From assembly GCA_023053685.1 (NCBI GenBank), contig JALIGW010000001.1, positions 156,111,966 to 156,175,965 on the forward strand: a stretch of DNA of 64,000 nucleotides, given 5' to 3'. The notes under the pieces were generated by a model that did not search any database, was not told the DNA's origin, and saw only the letters and a list, made by a program, of their open reading frames with translations. Positions 1-11,589 of this stretch are shown piece after piece; within the stretch, counting starts at the first letter, position 1; the number at the start of each line of letters is the position of its first letter. Made by a program: the position numbers and the translations under genes. Source of the DNA: Diadophis punctatus similis. Taxonomy: Eukaryota > Chordata > Lepidosauria > Squamata > Dipsadidae.

Positions 1-329
1 AGCACTGAATAAAGTGAATTTTGACCATTTTTCACACTTACAGCATCCCCATAGTCACATGATCAAAATTCAGATGCTTGGCAACTGGCATGTATTTATG
101 ACGGTTGTAATGTCCCGGGGTCATGTGATCACCTTTTGGGACCTTCTGACAAGCAAAGTCAACAGGGAAGCCAGATTCACTGCACAAAAATGCTAGTAAC
201 TTAGCTACAGTGATTCACTTAACAACTGCGGCAAGAAAGGTCATAAAATGGAGCAAAACTCACTTAACAACTGTCTTGCTTAGCAATGGAAATTTTGGGC
301 TCAATTGTGGTGGTAAATCGAGGACTACC
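1..329 (-). mobile_element. TIR DNA transposon, 'cgaggactacc' family, truncated by window edge
   Basis: Non-coding element recognised because parts of the same sequence recur at 9162-9233, 15861-16077/20931-21052 and 36880-37412. Shared blocks are gtcatgtgatcacctttt, cttaacaactg repeats, the segment around gcaatggaaattttgggctc and the terminus atcgaggactacc. Other copies begin caggtagtcc, so the ends are inverted. It has no ORF and is non-autonomous. The superfamily is not certain; the left end lies outside the window. Confidence 0.65.
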
Positions 330-751
330 CCATAGATGATTATATTACTGTGTTCATGCAAGAAACTCCCATCATTTCCAATGATATGTGCTTTTTTTTC
401 TTTCTCTGAAGGATTATCTTCTTCATTCTCCACATCCTCATTGTGAGCAGAAAAATGGGCACATGAGTTTGAAAAATCATTTGCCAGGTGTCACAGAAGA
501 ATAGGCTGCTAAGATACCTACAAACATATTTTGGTTTCTCCAACTACTGACAACTTCCTAGATATTTATACTACATCTTGAACATTGAAGATTATTACTG
601 CTGTTCAAATCCTGTTATTATTTTATTGGTTTCATAATTTATTTTCTAATCCACTCTCCCCCAAACATCTAAATTTGTCCTACTGTGTGATGTGTAGTAT
701 ATAAGGACACAGATTTCCCCCCCCACCCCATAAGTTTGATTAGATAAATTT
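330..751. other. Unassigned AT-rich sequence
   Basis: No gene or repeat recognised. A C-rich run lies at about 717-729. Confidence 0.5.
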
Positions 752-1262
752 TAATAATAGAATAGAATAACAGAGTTGGAAAGGACCTTGGAGGTCTTCT
801 AGTCCAACCCCCTGCTTAGGCAGGAAACCCTACACCACTTCAGATAATTGGTTATCCAACATTTTCTTAAAAACTTCCAGTGTTGGAGCATTCACAACTT
901 CTGGAGGCAAGCTATTCCATGGATTAATTGTTCTAACTGTCAGGAAATTTCTCCTTCATTCTAAATTGCTTCTCTCCTTGATTCGTTTCCACCCATTGCT
1001 TCTTGTTCTACCCTCAGGTGCTTTGGAGAATAGTTTGACTCCCTCTTCTTTGTGGCAGCCCCTGAGATATTGGAACACTGCTATCATGTCTCCCCTAGTC
1101 CTTCTTTTCATTAAACTAGACATACCCAGTTCCTGCAACCGTTCTTCATATGTTTTAGCCTCCAGTCCCCTAATCATCTTTGTTGCTCTTCTCTGTACTC
1201 TTTCTAGAGTCTCAACATCCTTTTTGCATTGTGGTGACGAAAACTGAATGCAGTTTTGCATA
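752..1262 (-). mobile_element. CR1 LINE, 3' end, 5'-truncated
   Basis: Antisense CR1. The + strand starts with the (AATAG) tail, then the conserved gttggaaaggaccttggagg and agtccaaccccctgct blocks. A 101-residue minus-strand frame (956-1261) encodes the end of ORF2, with [19 protein letters not shown] and [17 protein letters not shown], which recur in the CR1 copies at 33.5-34.1, 20.6-20.9 and 49.2-49.5 kb. The reverse transcriptase core is absent, so the copy is dead on arrival, as is usual for 5'-truncated LINEs. Confidence 0.9.
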
Positions 1263-2369
1263 CATTTGTTTAGCTTCTATTCTGGATATCTACTATCTAT
1301 TTTGTCATGGCTGCATATTTACCAGTTTTAGTCTCCCAGTCGTCTGTCAAATTCTTTCCTCAAGTTTTGAATCACTTCATAGCTCAATGTGCTGGCTGTC
1401 CCATTTGGCATTTGAAGAGACGCTCATTGCTCCTATGAATATGCAGTTCCACACAGGTATGCCAAAATTCATGGAAAATATGAGCTACAATTCAGCAACT
1501 GATGATGTGATAATTGTAATGGGTGTGCTGAACATTGAATAGGTTGAGAAAATTTTGGAGGGCAAAACTAGAAGCACATAACATTTTTCTGCAGTCAGTG
1601 GGGCAACAGTGTTGACTTAAAACCTGCTGCTCTCATTTCCAACCTCTTCCAGAAGACCACTGCACCATTTTTGATACTAGTAACAGGATCCTAATTTATG
1701 ACATTATCATGCTAATCTACCCTAGAAGAACTGGTAATTGAAAGACCAATTTCCCTTGCTATCTTTCTAGGACCCGGTGGCCTAGTTGGCAGTTTTGACA
1801 GGTTGGCAGAAGAAATATGTCTTTAATGTAACAGGGCGGGGGTTTCCTCATTTTTCTATCTGGCAAAGACAGTGGACTGAAAAAAAGTATCTCAGAAGGT
1901 CAACTGGATAATCCAAATGGCATGGTTTGCATTGGTAAAATTTGAAAAATACTACTTTAAAAATGGAACAGGTAAATATGAGTGCATATTTTGGGGTAGG
2001 TTGGGGATGATATCAAACATGTATGTCTTGCTGAAATGACTATAACAAGACATCTTCCTCCCATGCCATGTGGAATAACTCTAGATACGATACTAAATTA
2101 TCTAAAGTCAATCTCAGATAAATGTTTAGACCTTCACTAGACCTTATGGACTAGGCAGAGATTTCAAGCCCAGCCATCCCCTTACTCTGGTGCCCTGAGA
2201 GATTTCTCTTATCCAATGAGAAATATACTTGGGTTCTTGGCTACAGTAGGTAAAATTATACCAGAGCAAGATACTTACCACTTTTCAAAGATTGGTTCAT
2301 GAAATACATCAATATTTGGGGGAATTCAAATATATTCCACTTATGTGTTTATTTTATGAGTTTATAATA
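1263..2369. other. Unassigned sequence
   Basis: No coding exon, TIR or LINE block recognised on either strand. Confidence 0.5.
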
Positions 2370-2830
2370 AAACATTGATGGGTTCTTGGTACTCTCTGTG
2401 CTTGGTTGTTTTCTTGCAGACATCTCACCACCCAAACGAGGTACTATGATCAGTGCTAGTTGGGAGTGGGGTTTGCTTCCAATTTATATTTTAGTGGCTT
2501 GCCCTGGCTCCTGTTAGTGGGAGTAGTCTTGGAAGGTTTTTGGTTGGGCTGTTTACTGTTAGCTTGTTTGGCAGTTGCTTGGTTGCGGTATTGTTTAATT
2601 CTTGGTGTTAATCTATACTCATCTGGATTGCTGGTGAGGAGGTGTTTTGGTCTTTCTGTTCCCCTTTTGGCTTGTTGATTGTCTCTTTTGCAAAAAGCAC
2701 TGTAGGTAGATGTTATTTATGTATCTATTGATGGTTGATCTGTCCAAGTGCCAGGCTTCCAGGAATTCTCTAGCATTTTTTGACTTGGCTTGGTCTAGAA
2801 TGGTCAAGGTTTCCCAGTTGGAACTGTGGT
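2370..2830 (-). mobile_element. Penelope-like element, 3' portion
   Basis: A minus-strand frame (2619-2807) reads TILDQAKSKNAREFLEAWHL followed by DRSTINRYI, which resembles the C-terminal end of Penelope-like polyproteins just after the GIY-YIG nuclease. Downstream on the minus strand are the gtctgcaagaaaacaacca block and an AT-rich end, which I associate with Penelope 3' regions in reptiles. Reverse transcriptase is absent. The family call is by pattern memory only. Confidence 0.5.
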
Positions 2831-4562
2831 TAAATGTTGTGAAATTAATGAGTTTTCATCATGTCTTCTGCTAGTTCATCTAACTCATTTTCAGGGTGGG
2901 TACAAAACTGTACCCATTATGAATTTTGCAAGAATAACCGATGCCCCACATTTTAAACTAAGCCTGGCATTATATAGTCCAATTTTTTTCTTAAAAAAGG
3001 TCAGTCTAGGGATTATAGTATGTATTCAAACTTTCTTTTCAAAGATGGAGAGATGGGTTCATTCTCAAAAGGCAGATATCCAGTTTTGGAAATCCTATAC
3101 ATCATATAGTATGAAGCCCAAGCCCATGCCTTATGATGGTTATTCTCACTTATCAGAAATAAACATGCTAGTAAAGTATCCACAATATATTTAATCTGCA
3201 GATTCAGATTTTCATTACCCTTGATACAAACAAATATTAATTCCACCTTATTAAAGAAAGGCATTTGCTTTAAAAACAAACCAAAATAACTTAAAAATAC
3301 CACAGCTTTCTTACTTCTGCTTGGTACAAATTAGGTTTGAGAGAGGTTTTTTTTTTGCCTACCTAGAGATCTTGTTCAATGTGGCTGCTATTTTTTTTTA
3401 TTAAAAATTGTACAAATGCCAGTATGGTTATGGCCTGTTGAATTGTTTATACACAGAGAAAAACCTGTGGAATGCATGCAAAGAAAATTTGCAAAGTAGC
3501 AAACAACTTCTCCATTTGATTTTCAGTGATGACTATTCTTTTACTTAGGTCCAAATTATGTGAGCCTTTGAAGTTCCGCCATAATGTCTTTAAAGCACTT
3601 TTTGCTCTGTTACTAAGAGTTCATCTCTCTCTCTCTCTTATATTCTTTGCAAAGTCCACCTGTTGCTAGCTAAGCAAAGGATATAGCTAAAAGTGCAACC
3701 TCTATTCAAAGGTATGTCTCAGAAAAAGTTTGTTGATTTGGCAGTCTTTCACTGGAGCAGAGTGAAATCTGTGCAGCTGGACTGATTCCAAAATAGTTCA
3801 TCAATCAATAAAGTTTTCAAGAAAGTTTTATTTTGCCATAACGTCTGCTAAAAAGTTAGGCCTGTGCTGGCAAGAGATCAAAACCTAAACTGTTTGAGGC
3901 ATGTAGTGACTTCATCAGAGTATACAATATGGACTGAATTAAATCTGAAAAAAAAAAATAACAGGGCTCTGTATTTTTGTTAAATGCATATTCCATTTGA
4001 TGTATCTTGGTGTTCAATATGTGCCATTTTATTTCAAAATTGAAATATTTATATGAACCATGGTTGAATATACATGTGTATACCTCATGTACAATTTCAT
4101 CATCTATACCTATAAAATTTGCAAATTAATACCCTTTGTAATATGCCAGGAGGAATTATAAAGATGGACAATTATAAAGATGACATTGCAAAAATCCTAC
4201 TTTGTGGAAAATCTATTAAAGCATTGAAAAAATAATAATAAAAACAGCCATTATACTGTAGTATCATTTTTCTTTGCATAAATATGAAGTCATGGCATAT
4301 GGTCTGCTCACCAACACCTTTTAATAATAAACTTTAACTAATTAAGCATTTATTTGTTCTTCATAAGTGAAACAAATTGCTGTATCTGCTTTCAGTGAAG
4401 CCTAATCACATGGATTATGTATAGGAAGTTCAAGGTAAAAGAAATTATTAGAGTGTATTTCAGCATAGGTAAATTTTATGGTGAATACAATTTGAAACTT
4501 CAGAAAATGTGTCATGTATTGTGTTTGATAGAAAATCAGATATTAATCTCAGGGAAAGTCTG
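2831..4562. other. Unassigned AT-rich sequence
   Basis: No gene seen. It holds short CT and A runs (about 3629-3640 and 3950-3958) and scattered polyA-like stretches. Confidence 0.5.
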
Positions 4563-4765
4563 AATGGTGTGGTGGCCTAGTGGTGAAGACTCTCACCTCC
4601 CACTCGGAGGGTTGAGAGTTAAATCCTAGGTAGAGGTAGATGTTTCTCTATCAGGGTGCAAAACGAAAATATTTGCTGTGAACTCCATGTAGTCGTCAGA
4701 AAGGGCATGTGGCCAGTAAATGTTCAGCTTTATTCAGTGGACCCCAAAGCAAGGGATTACAGGGT
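4563..4765 (+). mobile_element. tRNA-derived SINE
   Basis: The head has a good RNA polymerase III A box, tggcctagtgg at 4573-4583, and a decayed B box (gagttaaatcc) about 35 bp downstream. A non-tRNA body ends in caaagcaagggattacaggg. This is not a working tRNA gene, because the body is far too long and the cloverleaf is broken. Confidence 0.7.
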
Positions 4766-4838
4766 TGTAAAGAAAGAAAATATCTTGGGGAAAGTCTAAA
4801 GCCCAAACAAGCCATTCCCTTGCTTTTGTATTACAGAC

Positions 4839-5277
4839 AGGGGTGGGCTGCTGGGGTTTTGCAGTGGTTAGGGATAACCTCTAGCTAAGATTCTGTGCAG
4901 TTTGGAGAACCCCCCAAATCCCACTCCTGGCTGGCCCCACCCACTCCACCCCGCCCTCCCAGGAGTCCCCATGCAGCCTGTTTTGGATGCAGGTAAGTGC
5001 AGGGCGTGCACGGAGGCTCGGGGAGGGCGAAAAACAGGCCTACCAGAAGTTTGGGAAGGCCGGAAACGGGCCTGTTTCCGACCTCCAGAGGGCCTCCGGA
5101 GCCTGGGGAGGCTATTTTTGCCCTCCAAGAGGCTCGAGGTAAAGCTCCAGACCCAGGGAGGGAAAAACACCCCCCCCCCGTGGTGCAGGAGGCTGACTAG
5201 GCCACACCCACTATGGCCACACTCACCCAGCAACCAGGCAGAGAACCCCTTGCTAAAATTTTTGAAGCCCATCCCTG
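4839..5277. mobile_element. Non-autonomous hAT transposon
   Basis: The ends are caggggtgggctgctgg and gaagcccatccctg, forming an inverted repeat, flanked by an exact 8-bp TSD attacaga (4831-4838 and 5278-5285). The length is 439 bp with no transposase. The interior is GC-rich, which opens spurious frames on both strands. Confidence 0.92.
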
Positions 5278-5570
5278 ATTACAGATTATAGCTGTAAATA
5301 TATTTTAAAACTGATTTCTCTTTGTAAGAACAGTAATCACTTTTAAATTTGTTTATTTTATCTATGGATAGAGAGTAGCTGTATTCCTCCTTCCCTTACA
5401 AAAAAAATCCTTTCAGATTGGTCATTAATTTTCCTGATGATTATTAATTGTTGAGTCTCCAATGTGTCTCATTTACAAAATAGGGGAATCCCTAAATCAC
5501 ATGTATCCTTTAAATTTCAACTGCATTATTATTTTGATTTTTGATCTTTATTTGATCAGATAGATAACCG

Positions 5571-6300
5571 TGTATGGTGCACACATACAGGTACTGAATG
5601 TAAAAGAGTTAAGTTGTTGTATAAAGTTAAGGTGTGGTTAAAAGGAATTGTATACACAAGTAAGTATGGAGCCAAACAGCTTTTAAATGTATGGTAAGTA
5701 GAAAGGGGGAGTTGTTTATTCCAGTTCTCCAGAAGGGAGGGGGAATAGATTACATCATAAGGAGCCAGCCAATCGGATCATAGATAGCAGGGCCAGGAAC
5801 TATAAAAGGCCTAGGTGGAAGAGCTGAGGAGAGCTCTGTTTGTGGTAACTTCCAAGAGGGAAGGTTTATAGTGATTCTCTGCCTGAGTTTAACTGTCCAA
5901 GAGGGAAGTTAACAGGAGAGAAAATAGGCTCTAGGCAGTTCTGTGGGAAGCAGGTGCCAGGGTCAGGGGACTTTATTGATTGATATATCGTGTTATTTGT
6001 AGATAGAGATAAACGGTGAAACATGCTCTAATCTATAGGCCTTAATCCAAAGAAGAACTGGGTTTTCTTAGCTTTAGTTAGGGAAGCTAGGAAAGTTCTC
6101 TGAGGGGGAGAAAAGGTGTAAAGGAATTGAATAGCTGGTTGTGGCTGTAAGAAATTTACTTGACATTTACTGAGAAGTTTGTATTCAAATAAACTGTTTT
6201 CTTGTTTGTTCAAGAAACGTGTCAAAATCTTTCTATTTCTCACATAACGTATATTTTAAGCAATTCTGCAGAGCGTAGGGATATTGTAACAGTAAAGTCA
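5571..6300 (+). mobile_element. LTR-like retroelement block with Pol II promoter signals
   Basis: Signals occur in LTR order on the + strand: ccaat at 5769-5773, tataaaag at 5801-5808, and an aataaa polyA signal at 6188-6193 followed by a T/G-rich stretch. An internal ccaagagggaag repeat occurs near 5852 and 5897. Ends are not resolved: tgtatgg (5571) to tctcaca (6245) leaves only an approximate duplication (taaccg/taacg). No gag or pol is seen. It could be a solo LTR or an old host promoter. Confidence 0.4.
5769..5808 (+). promoter_or_regulatory. CCAAT and TATA boxes of the LTR-like block
   Basis: ccaat at 5769-5773 and tataaaag at 5801-5808, spaced about 28 bp apart. A start site would be expected near 5830. 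Confidence 0.45.
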
Positions 6301-7149
6301 AACCTCTAAGGGGAGAGAGAAGTGAAACAGAGGGCGTTACCCTTGGTCAGGGAGATATAAAAAGAAAATTAAACATAAATCTATTCTGAGTACTATTATA
6401 TGCTACCAAGACATAGAGAAACAATAAACCTGACTGGAAGGGGACGGGCGACCCTCGCACTGTGGTACAGGCTGCATTACAATTTCTGAACAGGCTTCTG
6501 TTATATTATCAATGGTTTTAAAGACAAAAAAATTATTGTTTCAAAATTATTGTTTTAAAATGGTACTTAATTACACTTTTAAAAGATTCACATCTTATAT
6601 AGCAAGTGAAATAAGAGTTTGAACATTTGTTGATCTAGAGAGATTTTTTTCCAACTCAGCAACTGTACAGGATGCTTTTAAAGCATGGATTATTGCTTAT
6701 GACTTATGGAAAAAGAAGGAGCATGTATAATTGAAAACATTAGAAAATAAGATTATGCACAGCTTCATTCAGATTATATTGTAAATTGCCAGATGTCAGT
6801 GGAAGAGGGCATTATAAAAACATAACAAATAAATAAACTAATGCTTTTATGTTTTCTAAAACGTAGCATGATCTTCATTATACACCATAAATACCTCCTG
6901 AATGATATAAAACAAGATTCCTGGTAATAAATGGGAATATCTAATAAATATTTGACTTCTAAACTGAAAATAACCCCATTTATACAATTAAGGATTTTTG
7001 GTGCAAATTATATAATGATTCAAATTTGATACATCAGCACTTTTTCATTTTCTACTTTTCTTTATGATGCCAATTAACAGTTTTGGATGTATGGTTTTTA
7101 AATGGTTTTCTCAATCAATGAGATAAAACTCAAAGTAAGACTATTTAGC
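6301..7149. other. Unassigned AT-rich sequence
   Basis: No gene recognised. It may include the 5' part of the L1 relic that follows, but I could not read endonuclease motifs. Confidence 0.4.
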
Positions 7150-9100
7150 TATGTTATTGCCTCTGCATGAAATCATGGACGTATTAAATCAGTGATATTA
7201 GGTAAGGTCCTAAGTCCAGACAGCTTTCCTATATATTGGTATAAAGTATTCATTTGCTTTTTTGCCCTCATACTATTTTAAGGTTTATACTGGCATTTTT
7301 ATGTACAAAGCTTTTCCTTACGTTTAATTCTGAAAGTGGAAAAAGATCCTACAGAATATGTAAGTCAAATCTTTGTTACATTTATATACTATATTTTTAA
7401 CACATCCTTGGCTCAAAGACTCAAAACTATCACCAACAGTTCACTACACAATCTGGTTTAATTAAAAACGCACAAACCTGGATGATCATAAATTATTACT
7501 AGATGTACTTGATATACAATATATACATTGGATTTAATGATGGTTGTAACACGGATATGGAGAAAGACTTTGATGTGGCACAACTTACATTTTAATAGCA
7601 TGTCTTGGATAAATATGCTTTTTATTCCAAGGTTAACAACAAGATAAATATGTGGTATCCTATTCCATTAGTCAGAATGATCAGAAATGGAATTATTTCT
7701 TCACCGATCCAGATGTTTTGCATTTATTTTGATTTGTAACCATTGCCTTCTTTTCATTAGACAATACAATAATATGTTGGACCTTAAGGGACTGAAGTGA
7801 AACACAAATTATTGCTGTATGTCAATATTTTATGTTTGTTCATAATTGTCCGTGTCCTTTAACAAAATGCATGGATACAGTACATTTTGCTAAATTATCA
7901 AGGTATTCAATTAATTGGTATAGTTTTGATAAGTGTATTGTTTGGATTCCTTTCTGTTGGAATAATTATAGTAGTAAATATTTGGCTTCAAGGGTTTTTT
8001 TTTGGCAGAGGTAAATATTGCAAACCATTTGTCTCATTTTAATAATGATAGAAATCTATGTTAAAAATCTCTATGAGTTATGGGAGACAATAAATGTTAA
8101 AATGAATATTACTTCAAGACTGACAAATATTTCAATATGTTTGTTTTATAAACAAACATATGTTTTAGCTGATTGGCAAGATATTGAGAACATTTTTATG
8201 GGATGATCAGAATTTTAGGCTTTCCTTATCTAAATAATGAGTTTCATATAAAAATGTTCAGGTTTCTTGATTTTCAATTCTGTTAGTTGGTTTATATTTT
8301 GACTTCCTAAATTTTAGGTGATTTAGCTCACAAAACCATTGTGGACAGAGTTAGAAAATTATCATCTGACTCCTTGCTATCTTGGCAGTCTTAATTCCTT
8401 AGTTATAAGCCAGTTATTTCTATTTCTCAACATATAAGAAAAAAATTGGGAAAGCAAATTCAATCCAATACTTTGAGATTATGGATTGATCCAAGACTGA
8501 AAATTGCTGTAAAATTTTTCTTCTGGAATTCTTGGGCAAATAATTAGACTGACACTTTGGACCATCTTCTAATCATTTTCTTAAAACTTATATGTGGAAC
8601 AACAATTTGATTTGCCTCAAGATATTGATTGGCAATATACTCAGTGAAAAGAACTTTCAACTTTATATCTTGGGCCCAATGCATTAGTAGCATCCAGAAA
8701 TCTTAAATTATTAACATTATTGGAGAACGTTTTAGAGTTTCCAAATTTACAGTTAATGTATATATACAATTGAAAAGGGCAGAAAGAAATGCTTGCAAGA
8801 CACTAAGAAATTGAATGCCCTGTTTTAATAAATGAATGGATTAAATTTCTAAAGTAAATTGCATTGTATGATCATTAGAAGTATTCAAGTCAACCAAAGT
8901 TTTTTTTTGGGGTAGGGTTTATTGGGCACCTTTGAGACTACATAAAAAGGGTTGGGCTTCTACTTCTGAATGTTGGAAGCATTATATTATGAAGGAGATT
9001 TTGATTTACATCCATAAAGTTTTCAACTTTATGTTTGTTGAGAAAGGAAATGAGAGCTGGAGTTGTGAAAGTGTTATTAAAAAGCAATTTGAATGTTTGA
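7150..9100 (+). pseudogene. L1 ORF2 relic (reverse transcriptase and C-terminal region)
   Basis: Translating short stretches in shifting frames gives L1 ORF2 landmarks in the right order: GKVLSPDSFPIYWYKVF (about 7200-7250; L1 consensus is SPGPDGF plus Y K F), EKDPTEY (about 7340), a run ending LICNHCLLFIRQ (about 7730-7765, matching the block upstream of YADD), NVKMNI.SRL (about 8093-8125) and VYWAPLRLHKKGW followed by ECWKH (about 8918-8985). L1 ORF2 normally encodes endonuclease plus reverse transcriptase for target-primed integration. Here it is broken by many stops and frameshifts and no YADD box is legible. This is a decayed copy of vertical origin. Confidence 0.6.
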
Positions 9101-9161
9101 AGTCTGAAGACCTCAGGATTTATCTTGTGTTTTTTTCCCCTTCGATTCCATGGTGTCTGAT

Positions 9162-9233
9162 TCTTAACAAATTGTCTCACTTAGCAACATAAATTTTGGG
9201 CTCTATTGTGGTCGCACGTTGAAGACTACTTGT
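9162..9233 (-). mobile_element. Terminal fragment of the 'cgaggactacc' TIR transposon
   Basis: Matches the last ~70 bp of the copy ending at 329, including aaattttgggctc and the degraded terminus gttgaagactactt. Confidence 0.65.
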
Positions 9234-9464
9234 AATGATTAGGTCAAGGAGAATAAAATACCTACATAATTTTTCTGGATGATTGCTGGTCCCCTTTATC
9301 TGATTTCATTTCATACATTTTCCCATATCTCACTTAAAAAAAAAATTATGCATGTGTGGGGGAAATAAATTCAGCAACATAGTTAACATTTGCTGTAAGA
9401 AGCAACTTAATTTAAATCGGTCTCACTGTATTATGCAGATAACTACATGTGCATACATTCATAC

Positions 9465-9775
9465 CAGGGGTGGGTTTCAACTTATCTCGTTGCCGGTTTG
9501 CTTTCTCCCACGCCGTGTGGCCGCACAGTACAAACCCCCCAAAATTTAAAAAAACCAAAAATGCCAAAAACAAAATGGCGACCGCATGCACAGTGCCGGA
9601 AACTCAGCTTCTGCGCATGTGCAGAAGAAAAAAAAAATATCATTTTTTGAAAAAATGATGGCGGCGCCCACGGACCGGCACCAACCGATCCAGTTCGGTG
9701 ATGTCATCGTGATGTCATCAGTGGGTTACTACCGGTTCAGGCGAACTGGTCCAAACCGGGAGAAACCCACCCCTG
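9465..9775. mobile_element. Non-autonomous hAT transposon
   Basis: TIRs are caggggtgggtttc and gaaacccacccctg, flanked by an exact 8-bp TSD attcatac (9457-9464 and 9776-9783). The length is 311 bp. The interior has an NRF1-like cttctgcgcatgtgcagaag palindrome (9608-9627) and duplicated gatgtcatc (9700-9720). No transposase is present. Confidence 0.93.
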
Positions 9776-9862
9776 ATTCATACTGATGGTGAAAAAACTG
9801 TCAGGCTCAGTGAAGTATGGAATTTCTGGCCTTGTATTTCCACTCTTCATGTAGGGCTAGTA

Positions 9863-9989
9863 CAGGGGTGGGCAAACTATGGCTCTTTGAGGACCTGTGG
9901 ACTTCAACTCCCAGAATTCATGGCTGGCTCAGGAATTCTGGGAGTTGAAGTCCACAGGTCCTCAAAGAATCATAGTTTGCCCACCCCTG
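9863..9989. mobile_element. Fold-back hAT MITE (full-length hairpin)
   Basis: The 127-bp element has two 57-bp arms that are reverse complements except at two positions, and a 13-bp loop (atggctggctcag). Ends are caggggtgggc and gcccacccctg. The exact 8-bp TSD ggctagta lies at 9855-9862 and 9990-9997. A transcript would fold into one long hairpin. Confidence 0.95.
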
Positions 9990-9997
9990 GGCTAGTA

Positions 9998-10937
9998 CTA
10001 TCTTTGGATTGCAAAAATATGGAGGCCCACTAGATGGCAGTAAAGAATTGCCCCATCTAGTGGTTTTTTTGGATTTTTGCAGTTTAGATGTGGTAGCCCT
10101 ACTTTAAAACTGTAAAACTTTAATAATAAAAGTTGCAATTGTCTGGGGATATTCATGTGAAGCCTAGCTGGATCTGGAAGCTGAATTGCAACAGCTGCTG
10201 AGTGAATATTTGGTGCTGCTCCTTCACTCACAATAATTATTTCCATTTGGTCACCAAGTAGGGAAGCATTTGCTGACTCCCTCTGATGGCAATTATTCCA
10301 AATCTGCATGCTTAAATCAGAACTTAACGATCCCCAAGAACTTCTTCCCCATGTCATTAAGCAATTAAATATTTTATTAAATAACTCTTCTATATATTTA
10401 TGCCGCAGGATATGGCTGAAGGAGTCTTTAGTGACAGCCATTAGTATTCGTACAGAATCTATAAACACTAGAAACTGCAGTGGCTCACGCTTTCTTAATC
10501 TTTTCTTTTCAAGATGAGCTGCGGTTGGATGTTGGGAGAAGGTTGTGTGCACACCTTTGCCTGCCATATGGAACCTGCCCCTCCTAGGATTTCACACACT
10601 GAGCACCTGCCTGTAATTTGCAGTGTGACAGATGCTCATTAAACCCAAACAACAAACAAGGCAGAAACAATTCTGATCTGACTTCTTTTTTTACTGTGCG
10701 AATGTATACATATGCACACACACAGAATAAACCCTTTGCCCAAATAAGAAGGAAATGCTACCAGGGGTATGGGAGAAAGGCATTAATGACCCAGTAAGGC
10801 TTAAAAAAAAACCACCCTAGCTTTGGTTACATATGTCCCAGTAAGGCTTAAAAACAACAAAAGAAAAACAATATCTATTTGGAGTTGTTTCTGAAGAGAA
10901 TCAAGAGCCAAACATGTTCTAATTACAGGCAAAGAAT
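9998..10937. other. Unassigned sequence with one 189-codon open frame
   Basis: A minus-strand frame at 9998-10567 encodes 189 residues that match no family I know. Its composition is mixed, with no signal peptide, membrane span or domain motif. The stretch 10270-10560 reads like ordinary single-copy DNA. The end near 10030-10070 contains an inverted pair, actagatgg/ccatctagt. I treat the frame as chance unless transcription or conservation shows otherwise. Confidence 0.25.
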
Positions 10938-10945
10938 AGGTAGAG

Positions 10946-11080
10946 CAGGGCTGTCAAACCCGCGGCCCACAGGCCGGATGCATCATGCGCTGGCCACACC
11001 CACACCCAGATTAGTGAAGGGGGAAAAAGTCCTGATACATCATGTGATGCTGCTGTGGCGCCGTGAGTTTGACACCCCTG
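10946..11080. mobile_element. Non-autonomous hAT MITE
   Basis: 135 bp, with ends cagggctgtcaaac and gagtttgacacccctg. The TSD aggtagag/aggtaaag (10938-10945 and 11081-11088) has one mismatch. Confidence 0.88.
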
Positions 11081-11424
11081 AGGTAAAGAACTGTATTCAG
11101 CTTGATAAAATAATAGCCTTACTCTTCGCCTCCAGTTCACAACTATCTAGTATTGATTGATTGGTTGATTGTGTGCCATCAAATTGTTGTCATCTCATAG
11201 TGACCACATAGATCAATGTACTCCCTGATTATTTGTCCCCAACCTTCAGATCTTCCAATGGTCCAGCCATCACCACTGTAACTAAATCCATCCACACCCT
11301 GCTGATCCACCTCTTGTCGTTCCTTCCATCTCCCCCCCCCCCAAATGAACAGGTTAGGAAAGGATGATGAAATCAGCATGACATTTTTTATTTTGTCCAT
11401 TTTATTAAATCTGACAGTCTAACC

Positions 11425-11513
11425 CAGGGGTCTCCAACCTTGGCAACTTTAAGACTTGTGGACTTCGATACGTCACGTGACAATGATGTGACGATCTGCG
11501 TTTGACACCCCTG
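11425..11513. mobile_element. Chimeric hAT MITE remnant
   Basis: The left end, caggggtctccaaccttggc, belongs to one MITE type, and the right end, gtttgacacccctg, belongs to the type at 10946-11080. The two halves do not pair as a TIR beyond the first bases, and the flanking 8-mers do not match. Confidence 0.6.
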
Positions 11514-11548
11514 TGTTAGATAATTGGTTTTGTTCTGTTGCCTTTGTG

Positions 11549-11586
11549 TATATTGGTATAAAAATTAATTTTTTTATACCAATATA
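11549..11586. repeat. Perfect 16-bp inverted repeat
   Basis: Arms tatattggtataaaaa (11549-11564) and tttttataccaatata (11571-11586) are exact reverse complements around a 6-nt spacer. Confidence 0.9.
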
Positions 11587-11589
11587 AAC

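Noticed and set aside
4563..4640. Possible tRNA gene
   Set aside because: A and B boxes are present but the B box is decayed and the unit extends into a SINE body.
4868..5291. Overlapping frames of 134 and 129 codons
   Set aside because: Inside a hAT element with perfect TSD; no transposase motif, and both strands are open because of GC content.
5571..6245. Exact 5-bp TSD for the LTR-like block
   Set aside because: The flanks are taaccg and taacg, not identical, so the ends remain unproven.
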